A DNA stretch of 64,000 nucleotides. Origin: Nitrospirota bacterium. GTDB lineage: Bacteria; Nitrospirota; Thermodesulfovibrionia; UBA6902. The stretch spans positions 131,781 through 195,780 of the forward strand of contig JACRMS010000032.1 of assembly GCA_016214845.1 (NCBI GenBank). Reading direction: 5' to 3'. The notes under the pieces are model-generated. The model ran no database searches, was not told the origin of the DNA, and was given only the letters and a program-made list of their open reading frames with translations. Both the position numbers and the translations under genes were made by a program. Position 1 is the stretch's first letter, and the number at the start of each line of letters is the position of its first letter. Below, piece by piece: positions 44,466 to 54,569 of the stretch.

Positions 44466-46085
44466 TTAATTTAAAAGTTCCCAGTATCCTTTCTTTGACG
44501 ATGACGATCCTGTAAATCTAATTTTCTTATCTCGTTTCAGTTCCTGTAAAAAGTTGGATATTGTCATCGTGTCTAATTCCGGGAAAGCATCTTGCAGGTC
44601 ACGGCGATAGCCTTTATTCTTTCGCAAATGTTTGATAATCAATTCCTTATATTTTTCTCGTGAAATGCCTGCCAACTTGGTATGGATGCCAACCTTCCCT
44701 TCATGTGCATAATACTTATGAGAGAGAATGTACTTTGCTCCTTTAGTCTTACCTACCTGTTCTATTACACCAATATCTAAAAATTTGTTCTTGCTCTCTA
44801 CATTTACCACCGGCTGGTTTTCACGTATCTTCTCCAATTCGCAAATTTCATCGTTAGAAAGAATGGCCTGCTTTTCATTAATAATTTTTTCAAGAAACAA
44901 AATAAAGTTTTTGTCTTTGACCTGGGCCGGGATTTGAAGGCAAACGGAAAATGTATCACTTCTGGACAGATCAGGCAAACCTTTGCCCTCTTTGATGGTA
45001 AGTTCAAAGATATCATCCATCCCCTGTCCTGAACGCTCGACCAGTGCGGCCTTTTCAAATGTTTCAGCAATACGCCGGTTTCTCCAATACGTTTTATGAC
45101 GGATGTTTTCAATTGTAATGCCGGGAGGAAGGCCGCCGGGACTTTCAATTATAAAAGCTTCCGGCGATGCCTTTATGAAAACTGACTGATTTCTGATTGT
45201 ATAATCTCTATGCGCTACAGCATTAAGTATGGCTTCGCGAACAGGCTTTTCGCTAAAGGCATAAATTTCACGCTGAAACAGACCCTCCTGAAACGGCATT
45301 CGGATATTTCTGGCATTGATAGTTTCCCAAATTTCATCACAAATATTAAAAAACGGTTCACGCCAAATCTTTCGGAAATCGTGGGCTGTTTTCTTTGCAT
45401 CCTGTCGCCATTCAAATATCAGTTCACATCCCGGCAGCAACTCATCAAGCGTTTCTTCCTTTCCAAAAAGAACCACGCTCGCATAATTCAGTCCATTATC
45501 AGTCAGTAACCCATTGGAACTCAATGTCTTCTCGCTTGAAAAAGACAAATAGTCGCTACGCTTCGCCTTCTCAGCCCAGCGTCTTTTGAAGTTCTCTATT
45601 GCTTTTTCATCGAGGTCTTCAAATCTTAACCCTTCCACAATCCGGGCAGAAAAATCAGTGTCAGCTTCGTTTAGAATTCTTTTTAATGTAATCTGGTCCA
45701 TTTCAACCAGTGATTCCCCGGCACGCATTGGATAGTGATAATTACCGGTTGAACGTATTGCCTGCCCTATGGGTCGGGAAGGCACGTGGAATATCAGGAC
45801 ACGACCCTTGGGGTGTATTAATTCTTCAACATCAATTCGTATCCTGATCTTTGCAAGCAGATCATTAGATAGCGTGTTATAGGTCCCTTCAAAGACCTTT
45901 GAACCGACAATCTCCCGATTGTTGTTTACGCCAAGAATCAACTTCCCGCCCCCTTCATTGGCAAGTGCAGCGCAATAATCCGGAAGGTCTTTGTCACGGC
46001 TGAAAGTGTTTTTTGCTGTTTTAAATTCTAAATTTTCCTTCTCCGGTTGCTCAAGCAATCGGGCAAACTCTTCCACTGTCGTCAT
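44466..46085 (-). CDS. AlbA_2/Schlafen-type ATP-binding regulator
   Basis: A 539-aa protein. N-terminal AlbA_2 domain (EKENLEFKTAKNTF, ALANEGGGKLILGVNN), middle region with REAILNAVAHRDYTIRNQSV and SPGGLPPGI, then a winged-helix-like tail. This is the COG2865 putative transcriptional regulator / RecG-like family. It sits between mod (7 bp upstream) and res, within the same transcription unit, so it probably regulates or assists the restriction system. Confidence 0.82.
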   Translation of the reverse strand: MTTVEEFARLLEQPEKENLEFKTAKNTFSRDKDLPDYCAALANEGGGKLILGVNNNREIVGSKVFEGTYNTLSNDLLAKIRIRIDVEELIHPKGRVLIFHVPSRPIGQAIRSTGNYHYPMRAGESLVEMDQITLKRILNEADTDFSARIVEGLRFEDLDEKAIENFKRRWAEKAKRSDYLSFSSEKTLSSNGLLTDNGLNYASVVLFGKEETLDELLPGCELIFEWRQDAKKTAHDFRKIWREPFFNICDEIWETINARNIRMPFQEGLFQREIYAFSEKPVREAILNAVAHRDYTIRNQSVFIKASPEAFIIESPGGLPPGITIENIRHKTYWRNRRIAETFEKAALVERSGQGMDDIFELTIKEGKGLPDLSRSDTFSVCLQIPAQVKDKNFILFLEKIINEKQAILSNDEICELEKIRENQPVVNVESKNKFLDIGVIEQVGKTKGAKYILSHKYYAHEGKVGIHTKLAGISREKYKELIIKHLRKNKGYRRDLQDAFPELDTMTISNFLQELKRDKKIRFTGSSSSKKGYWELLN

Positions 46086-46092
46086 GCCACCC

Positions 46093-48774
46093 TCACACCC
46101 CCACCTCCACGATCTTCATCGTATCATTGCCGAATATGTCCACGACCTTGACGGCGATCTTATAGCGTCCCTTCGGGCATTCGTGAAAAGGGGTCTTCAG
46201 TTCGAGTGTGCGGTCTTTCTTTGTGCGGAAGCTCTGCCATTCGTTTTCAAATACAAAGTCGCCGGTCCAGACTTCTTCAATTTCATTGGTCTCGTCTTTC
46301 TTTACCCTGACGATCTCCCGCTTGCTTTCAAAGTTAAAATCCACGCTCCAGTAGTCTATCCAGTCTGTCCAGTTTTTGGTAAGGACCTCTTTGGTGACAA
46401 TGCCGTCTTTGTCCTTAATGACCTTTACGATCTTGCCCTGCTCGACAACAATTTTATTCGCGCCGTTTTTCAGGCTTGCTGCTGCATTGTCTATGCTGTC
46501 CTGCGAGTAGTAGACGGAGAAGTCGGTAAGCTCTACTGCAATTTGAGAAAGTCCCCCTGATAAGGGGGATTTAGGGGGTTTAATATTTTGTCTTCTACGC
46601 TCTATTTTTTCAAGCAAGTCAGAGTACACCCCTTGAATGTTTTCTAATACCTCGTGATTGGTATAGCGGATTACTTCAATCCCAAACTGAGCAAGCCGTT
46701 CTGTGCGTATTAGATCGTAACCCGACTGTTTGGCATGTGAGTCGCCATCAATCTCAATTGCCAGCATCAATTCAGCGCAATAAAAATCAACAATGTATTT
46801 GTCTAATGGTTTCTGGCGGGTAAACTTCAGATGATTTAATCGTTTGTCCTGTAATGCTTCATACCATAGTTTTTTTTCAGCCGGGGTTGGATTCTTCCGG
46901 TTCTCCTGAGCTTTTTGAGTAAGCTCAGAGTTGTAAGGAATAAAACCCCCCTTCCCCCCCTTATCAGGGGGGCATAACACATGCGGCTTTACCTCTATGA
47001 ACGACACATCATGAAAGACCACCTGGTTCTTCTCTACCGCCCGTTTGTCAAAGACCTCGCGGGGGATGTATTTCATGGCAAGGTCTATGCCCTTTGACTT
47101 TGCCTCTTCCTGAATATTCGGGAACAGTCCCATCTCAAACTCAAATGCGAGGATGTCAACGCGGGAGATGCGCTTGGAGCGGCACTCAAGTATGACCTCT
47201 TCAACAAAGAGTCTTGTCACTGGCAGGTTGACCGGCCCTACGGCAACCATACGTCCTGCCTTTTTGCCCTGAAAGCATCTGAAGTTCTCAATCGTCTCCG
47301 CGCGATAGGCATGGAGGATGAGGTTAATAAAGTCCTTCTCCTTTTGCTCAAGCTGTTTCTGCTTCTCTTCTTCTCTCAAGTTTACATTTACGCCGATGTA
47401 ATGCGCCCGTTCGTATTTGCCGAGATTGAGTATTTCAAAGGCGCGGAAGTCCTTACCCTCTTCCTTCATCTGCCGCTGAACGCCAATCATGCGCTTGCGT
47501 GTTGTGTGAATGGCGAACTTGCCAAGGTCAGAGCCTATCCACTTACGCCCAAGTTTTTCAGCAACAGCAAGCGTAGTGCCAGAACCGCAGAAGAAGTCGG
47601 CAACAATGCCATTTTCGTTAGATGAGGCGTTGATGATGCGTTCGAGGAGTGCTTCGGGTTTTTGGGTAGGGTACTCTATAGTTTCTTTGCTGTTACCATA
47701 CCCGCGTATTTGAGAAATGTCTTGCCATAAATTTGAAACCAAGACTCCCTTGCTTTCATCTAAGTATCTTTTTAACTTTATTGTTTTGTCGGTTATATAT
47801 AATAATCCCTTTCTATCTAATTCTTGCATTTTCTCAAGGGAATACCTCCACCCATTAACTGGACTCTTAACTCCTTTGTAAATATACATCATGTTAGGTC
47901 GAGGATTAGGGCTTGAACAATCTGCAAGATTATATTTCCGGCCAGTATTTTCTTCTACATTTTTATACCAGTTATCGACAGTCTTTTCAGGAAGTGGGAT
48001 ATATTGAGGATGCCAAACATGGTCATTGTTTTTAGAATAAAAAAAGATATTATCAGTAACTATTGAATATTTTTCTTTTGAATCAGAGTGTGAATCCGCT
48101 CTTTTCCAAGTTAGTTCATTTATATAATTTGATTCACCGAATATTTCACTCATTATCAATCTGACATATCCATTCATTCTCCAGTCACAATGCACATAAA
48201 TACTCCCATCCTCCGCTAACAAATCCCGCATGAGAGAGAGCCGTTCATAAATCATTGCGATAAAGCTGTCCGCGCCTTTGCCCCATGTGTCACGGTAGGC
48301 AAGCTCTTCCAGCACATTCGGTTTCTTGGTAAAGGTCTCATCGCCGATCTCAATATCCATCGAAAAGTCCGCGCCCACATCAAACGGCGGGTCTATGTAG
48401 ATGAGCTTGATGCCGCCCTGCTTGTCGACCTCATCACGGAGAGGGCCGTTCTTCAATGATGATAGAATGAGCTTGTTATCGCCCCAGATAAGTTTGTTCG
48501 TCCAGCCTGACTTCTGCCGTCCCCTCGTATCGAAAAGAAAGCCTTGCTCTCCCCCTGACAAGGGGGAGTCAGAGGGGGTTTTGCGCGGCTCATCCACCTG
48601 CTCGATCACCTGAAAGGGCAGAACGATATTGCAGACCTCATTGGTCTTCCCGTTCCAGACAAGCTCCACCTCTCGCTTGTCGTCAAAAAGCAGGAAGCGG
48701 TACTTCTCCGGCAGAGGCTTGCCGGCCTCTATCAGCTTCAGTATCTCGCGCTTTTCGTTGTCAGTGAGTTTCAT
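46093..48774 (-). CDS. Type III DNA methyltransferase Mod with inserted DUF559
   Basis: An 893-aa beta-class N6-adenine methyltransferase. DPPF catalytic motif (IYIDPPFDVGADF) precedes the SAM motif FFCGSGTT (ADFFCGSGTTLAVAE), the order of the beta class. A central target-recognition region follows. Residues about 600-741 are a DUF559 endonuclease-like domain (YIVDFYCAELMLAIEIDG) inserted between FIEVKPHV and IAVELTDFSVYYSQ, which are adjacent in normal Mod. Bounding repeats keep the frame. A further family B repeat near the N-terminus adds SDSPLSGGEQG. Without the insert the length would be about 750, as usual. Confidence 0.9.
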   Translation of the reverse strand: MKLTDNEKREILKLIEAGKPLPEKYRFLLFDDKREVELVWNGKTNEVCNIVLPFQVIEQVDEPRKTPSDSPLSGGEQGFLFDTRGRQKSGWTNKLIWGDNKLILSSLKNGPLRDEVDKQGGIKLIYIDPPFDVGADFSMDIEIGDETFTKKPNVLEELAYRDTWGKGADSFIAMIYERLSLMRDLLAEDGSIYVHCDWRMNGYVRLIMSEIFGESNYINELTWKRADSHSDSKEKYSIVTDNIFFYSKNNDHVWHPQYIPLPEKTVDNWYKNVEENTGRKYNLADCSSPNPRPNMMYIYKGVKSPVNGWRYSLEKMQELDRKGLLYITDKTIKLKRYLDESKGVLVSNLWQDISQIRGYGNSKETIEYPTQKPEALLERIINASSNENGIVADFFCGSGTTLAVAEKLGRKWIGSDLGKFAIHTTRKRMIGVQRQMKEEGKDFRAFEILNLGKYERAHYIGVNVNLREEEKQKQLEQKEKDFINLILHAYRAETIENFRCFQGKKAGRMVAVGPVNLPVTRLFVEEVILECRSKRISRVDILAFEFEMGLFPNIQEEAKSKGIDLAMKYIPREVFDKRAVEKNQVVFHDVSFIEVKPHVLCPPDKGGKGGFIPYNSELTQKAQENRKNPTPAEKKLWYEALQDKRLNHLKFTRQKPLDKYIVDFYCAELMLAIEIDGDSHAKQSGYDLIRTERLAQFGIEVIRYTNHEVLENIQGVYSDLLEKIERRRQNIKPPKSPLSGGLSQIAVELTDFSVYYSQDSIDNAAASLKNGANKIVVEQGKIVKVIKDKDGIVTKEVLTKNWTDWIDYWSVDFNFESKREIVRVKKDETNEIEEVWTGDFVFENEWQSFRTKKDRTLELKTPFHECPKGRYKIAVKVVDIFGNDTMKIVEVGV
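46552..46972 (-). mobile_element. DUF559 endonuclease cassette with inverted repeat ends
   Basis: An insertion of about 421 bp inside mod. The left end (46942-46972) and right end (46552-46583) are inverted copies of roughly 31 bp, both containing CCCCCTGATAAGGGGG followed by an AGGGGG and TTTAAT-type stretch. Between them is a DUF559 (Vsr/PD-(D/E)XK-like) domain: RKNPTPAEKKLWYEALQDKR, LDKYIVDFYCAELM, LAIEIDGDSH, then YDLIRTERLAQFGIEVIRYT. The frame of mod stays open throughout. It looks like a small mobile element or homing endonuclease-type cassette whose ends are family B repeats. Confidence 0.65.
48543..48580. repeat. Repeat family B, in-frame copy near the mod N-terminus
   Basis: Plus-strand GCTCTCCCCCTGACAAGGGG continuing with GAGTCAGAGGGGG. 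Read on the minus strand as SDSPLSGGEQG without breaking the frame. Confidence 0.8.
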
Positions 48775-48940
48775 AATAATTTATTTTGAGATACTACTTA
48801 AAATTTGTCCCTTCATTCAGTCCCGGCTACACTGCTAATTTTATACTAACGTACAGCATTTTTTCATTGAAAATATTTAATGAAACAGATGACGGGTATT
48901 GCGGATTATCAGAGATAAAGGATAGTGGACTTCAGCCTTT

Positions 48941-48992
48941 GTCCGTCATGCCCGAGATGGATTCCCGCTCAACAGATTGCGGGAATGACGCC
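48941..48992. repeat. Repeat family D copy
   Basis: CCGTCATGCCCGAGATGGAT, CCGCTCAACAGATTGCGG hairpin and GGGAATGACG. Spacer between mod and ispG. Confidence 0.65.
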
Positions 48993-49036
48993 CCTAAGCA
49001 GTGTACAGATCATTATGAGACCCTTAAAAATTATTC

Positions 49037-50089
49037 TCACAGCTTCTTTACTTCCCGCATCAGGGTGCTGAACAGATCTTTCTCTTTGAGCGTCTTCACC
49101 ACCTTGCCGTGTTTAAAGAGAATGCCCATGCCTTTTCCTCCGGCAATGCCGATGTCGGCTTCGCGCGCCTCGCCGGGGCCGTTTACAACGCAGCCCATTA
49201 CAGCGACTTTCAGGGGCTTCTTGATTTTCAATAAACCCTCCTCGACCTTCCCGATAATCCCCCTGAGATTTATCTGACAGCGTCCGCATGTAGGGCAGGA
49301 GATGATCTCCGGGCCGGCCTGGCGCAAGTGAAGGGACTTTAAGATCTCGTATGCGACCCTCACCTCTTCAACCGGGTCTGCGGTTAGTGAAACTCTCATT
49401 GTATCTCCGATGCCTTCTGAGAGAAGTATGCCTAATCCCACCGCGCTCTTTATCGTGCCCTGAAAGGCAGGTCCCGCCTCTGATATTCCGATGTGGAGGG
49501 GATAGCGGTATGTTTTGGAGAACAATCTATATGCATCAACTGTCTTCATGACATCAGATGCCTTGAGAGAGACTTTGATCGCGGTGAATTTCAGGTCCTC
49601 AAGAATTTTAATATGCCTGCCCGCGCTTTCAACAAGCGCCTGCGGGGTAGGATGTTTATACTTTTTCAAAAGCTCCTTTTCAAGCGAGCCTGCGTTGACG
49701 CCGATCCTTATGGGAACGCCTCTGTCCTTTGCAGCGATGACGACTTCCCGCACCTTTTCCCTGCTGCCGATATTGCCGGGATTTATCCTTAGCCCGTCCG
49801 CGCCGCTTTTCATCGCCTCAAGGGCAAGCCTGTGGTCAAAATGCACGTCAGCTATGAGAGGGACCTTTATCTTTTTCTTTATCGCCTTTATCGCCTTTGC
49901 TGCATCGGAATTCAGGACTGCAACCCTGACGATCTCGCAGCCTGCGGTTTCGAGTTTTTTAATCTGCGATACGGTTGAAGACACATCGCGCGTGTCTGTC
50001 TTTGTCATGGACTGGACTATGACAGGAGCGCCCCCGCCGATCTTAATTCCGCCAAGGGTTATTTGTTTAGTTGGTTTTTTCTTCGACAT
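49037..50089 (-). CDS. ispG: 4-hydroxy-3-methylbut-2-enyl-diphosphate synthase
   Basis: A 350-aa 4Fe-4S enzyme of the MEP isoprenoid pathway, cytoplasmic. VIVQSMTKTDTRD, ADVHFDHRLALEA, RINPGNIGSREKV and the cluster ligands ISCPTCGRCQINL and MGCVVNGPGEAREADIGIAG are all present. ATG 50089 (MSKKKPTKQITLGGIKIGGG) overlaps the 3' end of mltG by 23 bp. Confidence 0.95.
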   Translation of the reverse strand: MSKKKPTKQITLGGIKIGGGAPVIVQSMTKTDTRDVSSTVSQIKKLETAGCEIVRVAVLNSDAAKAIKAIKKKIKVPLIADVHFDHRLALEAMKSGADGLRINPGNIGSREKVREVVIAAKDRGVPIRIGVNAGSLEKELLKKYKHPTPQALVESAGRHIKILEDLKFTAIKVSLKASDVMKTVDAYRLFSKTYRYPLHIGISEAGPAFQGTIKSAVGLGILLSEGIGDTMRVSLTADPVEEVRVAYEILKSLHLRQAGPEIISCPTCGRCQINLRGIIGKVEEGLLKIKKPLKVAVMGCVVNGPGEAREADIGIAGGKGMGILFKHGKVVKTLKEKDLFSTLMREVKKL

Positions 50090-51107
50090 TTTGAGAAGGA
50101 TTATTTCCCCTATTGCGCTGATAATTCAAGACCGCCAGTGAATGCTCCGCGTTTGTCCGGGAGAAAAAATGGCTGCCGTCATTCTTTGCTACGAAATACA
50201 GGTAGTTGACATTGGCCGGATTAAGCGCGGCCTTGATGGATTTTAGTCCCGGAGACGCAATGGGCCCCGGAGGCAGTCCCTCTATCACATAAGTGTTGTA
50301 AGGGGTTTTCCTTTTCAGGTCCTCTTTTGTTATGCAGCTTAAACAGGTATGGATCCCGTAAATGACGGTGGGGTCCACCTGAAGTTTCATCTTTTTCTTC
50401 AGACGGTTATGACAGACCGCTGATATGAGCGGCCTCTCCTCGTCGAGATAAGCCTCCTTTTCGATAATCGAGGCGAGGGTCAGGACCTCGTTTTCACTCA
50501 AGCCCAGCCCTCTCGCCCTCTGCATGAGAGAAGGGTCAAGATTCTCACGCAGGCGCTGGACCATTGTCTTGAAGATCGTTGACGGCTCCGTCCCTTTTGC
50601 AAATATGTACGTATCAGGGAACAGGTAGCCCTCAAGGCTCGGGGCGTTTATGCCGAGGGAATTCATGAAATCTTTACTGTAAACAAGCCTCCATGAATCA
50701 TAATTGATAAGTCCGGCTTCTTTCAGTTTCACCCGTATGTCTTCAAGCGCGTTTCCTTCCGGTATCGTTATTGTGAAGTGTATGGACCGTCCTTTAATAA
50801 GGTTGTCGAAGATCTGCAGCGGCGTCATGGAGGCGCTGAGATTGTAATAGCCGGGCCTGAGCTTTCTGTCCTGCATGGTCACCCTGCCAAGCAATATCAG
50901 GGTTATCCGGTTTTCAATGATGCCCTCGTTTTTCAAAATGGTAATCGCCTGAGAGAAGGTCGCCCCTTCGGGGACCCTGATCTCCTGCCATTTCTCTTCA
51001 GTTGAAAGGGGCGTCACCAGATTAATATAGATTATTATTGCTGCAAGAAAGGCAAAGATAAGGAGAACGGCAACAGCTTCCGCCAGGCTCTGAAAATATC
51101 TTTTCAT
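50067..51107 (-). CDS. mltG: Endolytic transglycosylase MltG (YceG-like)
   Basis: A 346-aa inner-membrane protein with one N-terminal helix, terminating glycan strands in peptidoglycan. LysM-like segment RVPEGATFSQAITILKNEGI is followed by the YceG catalytic region: SLEGYLFPDTYIF, LASIIEKEAYLDEERPLISA (catalytic Glu), LQVDPTVIYGI and TPYNTYVIEGLPPGPIASPG. ispG overlaps its end. Confidence 0.93.
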   Translation of the reverse strand: MKRYFQSLAEAVAVLLIFAFLAAIIIYINLVTPLSTEEKWQEIRVPEGATFSQAITILKNEGIIENRITLILLGRVTMQDRKLRPGYYNLSASMTPLQIFDNLIKGRSIHFTITIPEGNALEDIRVKLKEAGLINYDSWRLVYSKDFMNSLGINAPSLEGYLFPDTYIFAKGTEPSTIFKTMVQRLRENLDPSLMQRARGLGLSENEVLTLASIIEKEAYLDEERPLISAVCHNRLKKKMKLQVDPTVIYGIHTCLSCITKEDLKRKTPYNTYVIEGLPPGPIASPGLKSIKAALNPANVNYLYFVAKNDGSHFFSRTNAEHSLAVLNYQRNRGNNPSQNVEEKTN

Positions 51108-51191
51108 GGTTTTATAAGGATGCCAGAATGAAAAGATAAAAGTAAACCCGTGTCAGTTGATCAGTGTCAGCGGCACAAAGTGGAATCGTGA

Positions 51192-51256
51192 TGAGTAATC
51201 CGTAATGCGTGATGGGCTTTCTTTCCGATTACGCATCACGCTTTACGGATTACGGT
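51192..51256. repeat. GTAATCCGTAATGCGTGATG inverted repeat
   Basis: Arms GTAATCCGTAATGCGTGATG and CATCACGCTTTACGGATTAC around a short spacer. It lies between mltG and the GYD gene. Confidence 0.7.
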
Positions 51257-51262
51257 TTTTAC

Positions 51263-51547
51263 TTACTTGAGGGATTTCACAAAAGCGTCAACGGAGAGGG
51301 CAGGCATGGTCATTAACTGGACAGTGCCGCGCGAGCCGAGATCAACAGACATCTTCAGTACAGCCTCATTGCTTGGGGCATCGAGAAGGGTCACAAAATC
51401 ATAAGGACCGAGCAGGGCATACTGGCCCAGCACTTTGATCCCCATTGCCTCAATTTCCTTGTTTACCTCTTTGACCCTGTCGGGATGGTTCTTGAGTGTC
51501 TTCCTTCCGTCATCAGTCAGGGTGCTTAACGCAACATAAATAGCCAT
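51263..51547 (-). CDS. GYD-domain protein
   Basis: A 94-aa protein MAIYVALSTLTDDGRKTLKN with the GPYDFVTLLDAPSNEAVLKM motif that marks the GYD family. Members are small ferredoxin-like folds of unknown role. GGAGGA lies before ATG 51547. Confidence 0.85.
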   Translation of the reverse strand: MAIYVALSTLTDDGRKTLKNHPDRVKEVNKEIEAMGIKVLGQYALLGPYDFVTLLDAPSNEAVLKMSVDLGSRGTVQLMTMPALSVDAFVKSLK

Positions 51548-51644
51548 GATTCCTCCTTTTATATATATAAGATTTTCCCTATTACCTTATATATATTATG
51601 ATTCGCACCGGCTGTCAAGGGATTATTTTTTTATCTGGTCCGGA

Positions 51645-52442
51645 TTAAGACAATGGCTTGTAATGCTCCGGCCTTCTGTCTTTAAAGAGGTCGTTGAACG
51701 GATTGAGGGTCTTGTCCTTCGCTGTATCAGGATTAATTTCCGCGGCCATTAAAACCTCTTCGTTTTCAGGCGCTCTTACCAGGACCTCGCCTTTTGGCGA
51801 AACGATCTCGCTCTTGCCGATGAACCTGAGAGACTGTCCGGCCTTCCTGTTCTCAACACCTGTCCTGTTGGCAGTTATAGAATAGACCCTGTTTTCAAGA
51901 GCCCGCACCGGCATGGAATCAGGACAATGAGGAAGGATTAAATTCGATGGATGCGCGACAACCTCCGCGCCTGAAAGCGCGAGCGACCTCATGGCTTCAG
52001 GGAAAAACCAGTCAAAGCATATCATGATGCCGATGCGTCCTATTTCAGTATTCCAGACTTTGAAACCCGTGTCGCCCGGCGTGAAATAGAGATTCTCCTC
52101 GAAGAAGAGATGCGTCTTCCGGTATACGCCGATGAAGCCTTGCGGCCCTGTGAGAATGGCTGAATTATAAAACTTGTCTCCATGCCGCTCAGGAAGGCCT
52201 GCTGCTGCAAATATTCTTCTTTCGCGCGAAAGCTCCGAAAGCGCCTCTGTTGTATGGCCGTCAGGCACGGGCTCGGCAAGCTCCGCCACCTCGTCAGGGG
52301 AAATGAATTGATAGCCTGTTGCAAAAAACTCCGGAAGCACAAGGAGGTCAACTTCAGCATTTTTTACGGCGGACACAACCTTGCGGATGTTATCTTCCCT
52401 CTTGCCGAATGCCGGGTTGAATTGATAGAAGCCTGCTTTCAT
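51645..52442 (-). CDS. Carbon-nitrogen hydrolase, nitrilase superfamily
   Basis: A 265-aa enzyme with the Glu-Lys-Cys triad: Glu in LLVLPEFFATGYQF, Lys in GVYRKTHLF and Cys in IMICFDWFFPEAMR. Substrate class (omega-amidase, carbamoylputrescine amidase or other) cannot be told. It is convergent in layout with the ATP synthase operon terminator. Confidence 0.88.
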   Translation of the reverse strand: MKAGFYQFNPAFGKREDNIRKVVSAVKNAEVDLLVLPEFFATGYQFISPDEVAELAEPVPDGHTTEALSELSRERRIFAAAGLPERHGDKFYNSAILTGPQGFIGVYRKTHLFFEENLYFTPGDTGFKVWNTEIGRIGIMICFDWFFPEAMRSLALSGAEVVAHPSNLILPHCPDSMPVRALENRVYSITANRTGVENRKAGQSLRFIGKSEIVSPKGEVLVRAPENEEVLMAAEINPDTAKDKTLNPFNDLFKDRRPEHYKPLS

Positions 52443-52490
52443 AAAATTAACATAACATCAATAAGAAAAGATTGTCTAATGACCTCTGAA

Positions 52491-52521
52491 AAACAAAAAA
52501 GGGCGGTCCTTAAACCGCCCC
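52491..52521 (-). terminator. Rho-independent terminator of the atp operon
   Basis: Minus-strand GGGCGGT / ACCGCCC stem around TTAAGG, followed by TTTTTTG. It lies 25 bp after the atpC stop. Confidence 0.9.
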
Positions 52522-52545
52522 TTGCTTATTGATATGAATCCCGTT

Positions 52546-52947
52546 TTACTTTTTCTCAGCGACTTGTATTCTCGTTATCGCGCGTTCGAGTGCAGAAGTT
52601 GCGCGGGCCTGGTCGAATTTTTCCGCCTGTTTAAGCCGTTCCTCCGCCCTTTTCATAGCGGCTTTGGCCCTTTCAATATCAATAGAATCTGATCGTTCCG
52701 CGCTGTCGGCAAGTATGGTAACGCTGTCCGGGCCGACCTCTGAATATCCCCCGCTGATAAAAAAGTATCCGGTCTCGCCGCCTTTTTTATAGGTCAGCAT
52801 CCCGACCTTAAGCGTGGTAAGAAAAGGCACATGGTCAGGAAGGACACCAAATTCGCCTTCACTGCCGGCGGCGACTATCTCATCGACTTCATCGGTAAAA
52901 ATATGACCATACGGTGTAACGATATCTAATTTAAGTTTTTCAGCCAT
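52546..52947 (-). CDS. atpC: ATP synthase epsilon subunit
   Basis: A 133-aa F1 epsilon subunit. LKLDIVTPYGHIFTDEVDEI is the typical start, then GEFGVLPDHVPFLTTLKVGM; the C-terminal helical domain (AKAAMKRAEERLKQAEKFDQ) regulates ATP hydrolysis. Last gene of the operon; terminator follows. Confidence 0.95.
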   Translation of the reverse strand: MAEKLKLDIVTPYGHIFTDEVDEIVAAGSEGEFGVLPDHVPFLTTLKVGMLTYKKGGETGYFFISGGYSEVGPDSVTILADSAERSDSIDIERAKAAMKRAEERLKQAEKFDQARATSALERAITRIQVAEKK

Positions 52948-52969
52948 TTATATCCTCTTTGTATTAGCA

Positions 52970-53052
52970 AGTAAGAAGTAGGAAGTGGGAAATGAGAAGT
53001 CATGGCTTTTTCCTGTTACTTCTCACTTCTTACTTTTAACTTCTCACTTTCT
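52970..53052. repeat. AGTAAGAAGTAGGAAG-type inverted micro-repeat, atpC/atpD
   Basis: Left arm AAGTAAGAAGTAGGAAGTGG, right arm TACTTCTCACTTCTTACTTT. It fills the atpD-atpC spacer. Confidence 0.75.
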
Positions 53053-53053
53053 T

Positions 53054-54469
<1,416 letters not shown>

Positions 54470-54500
54470 CTATGTCCTCCATTATCTTTTATTAAAGAAG

Positions 54501-54564
54501 GGGTCGGTTGTTGGGGGTTAGGGGTTAGTAAAAACCAATCCCTAATCCCTAATCCCTAATCCCT
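54501..54564. repeat. CCCTAAT-type inverted micro-repeat, atpD/atpG
   Basis: GGTTAGGGGTTAG arm then CCCTAATCCCTAATCCC arm, the same family as inside mqnC. Confidence 0.85.
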
Positions 54565-54569
54565 GTTTT

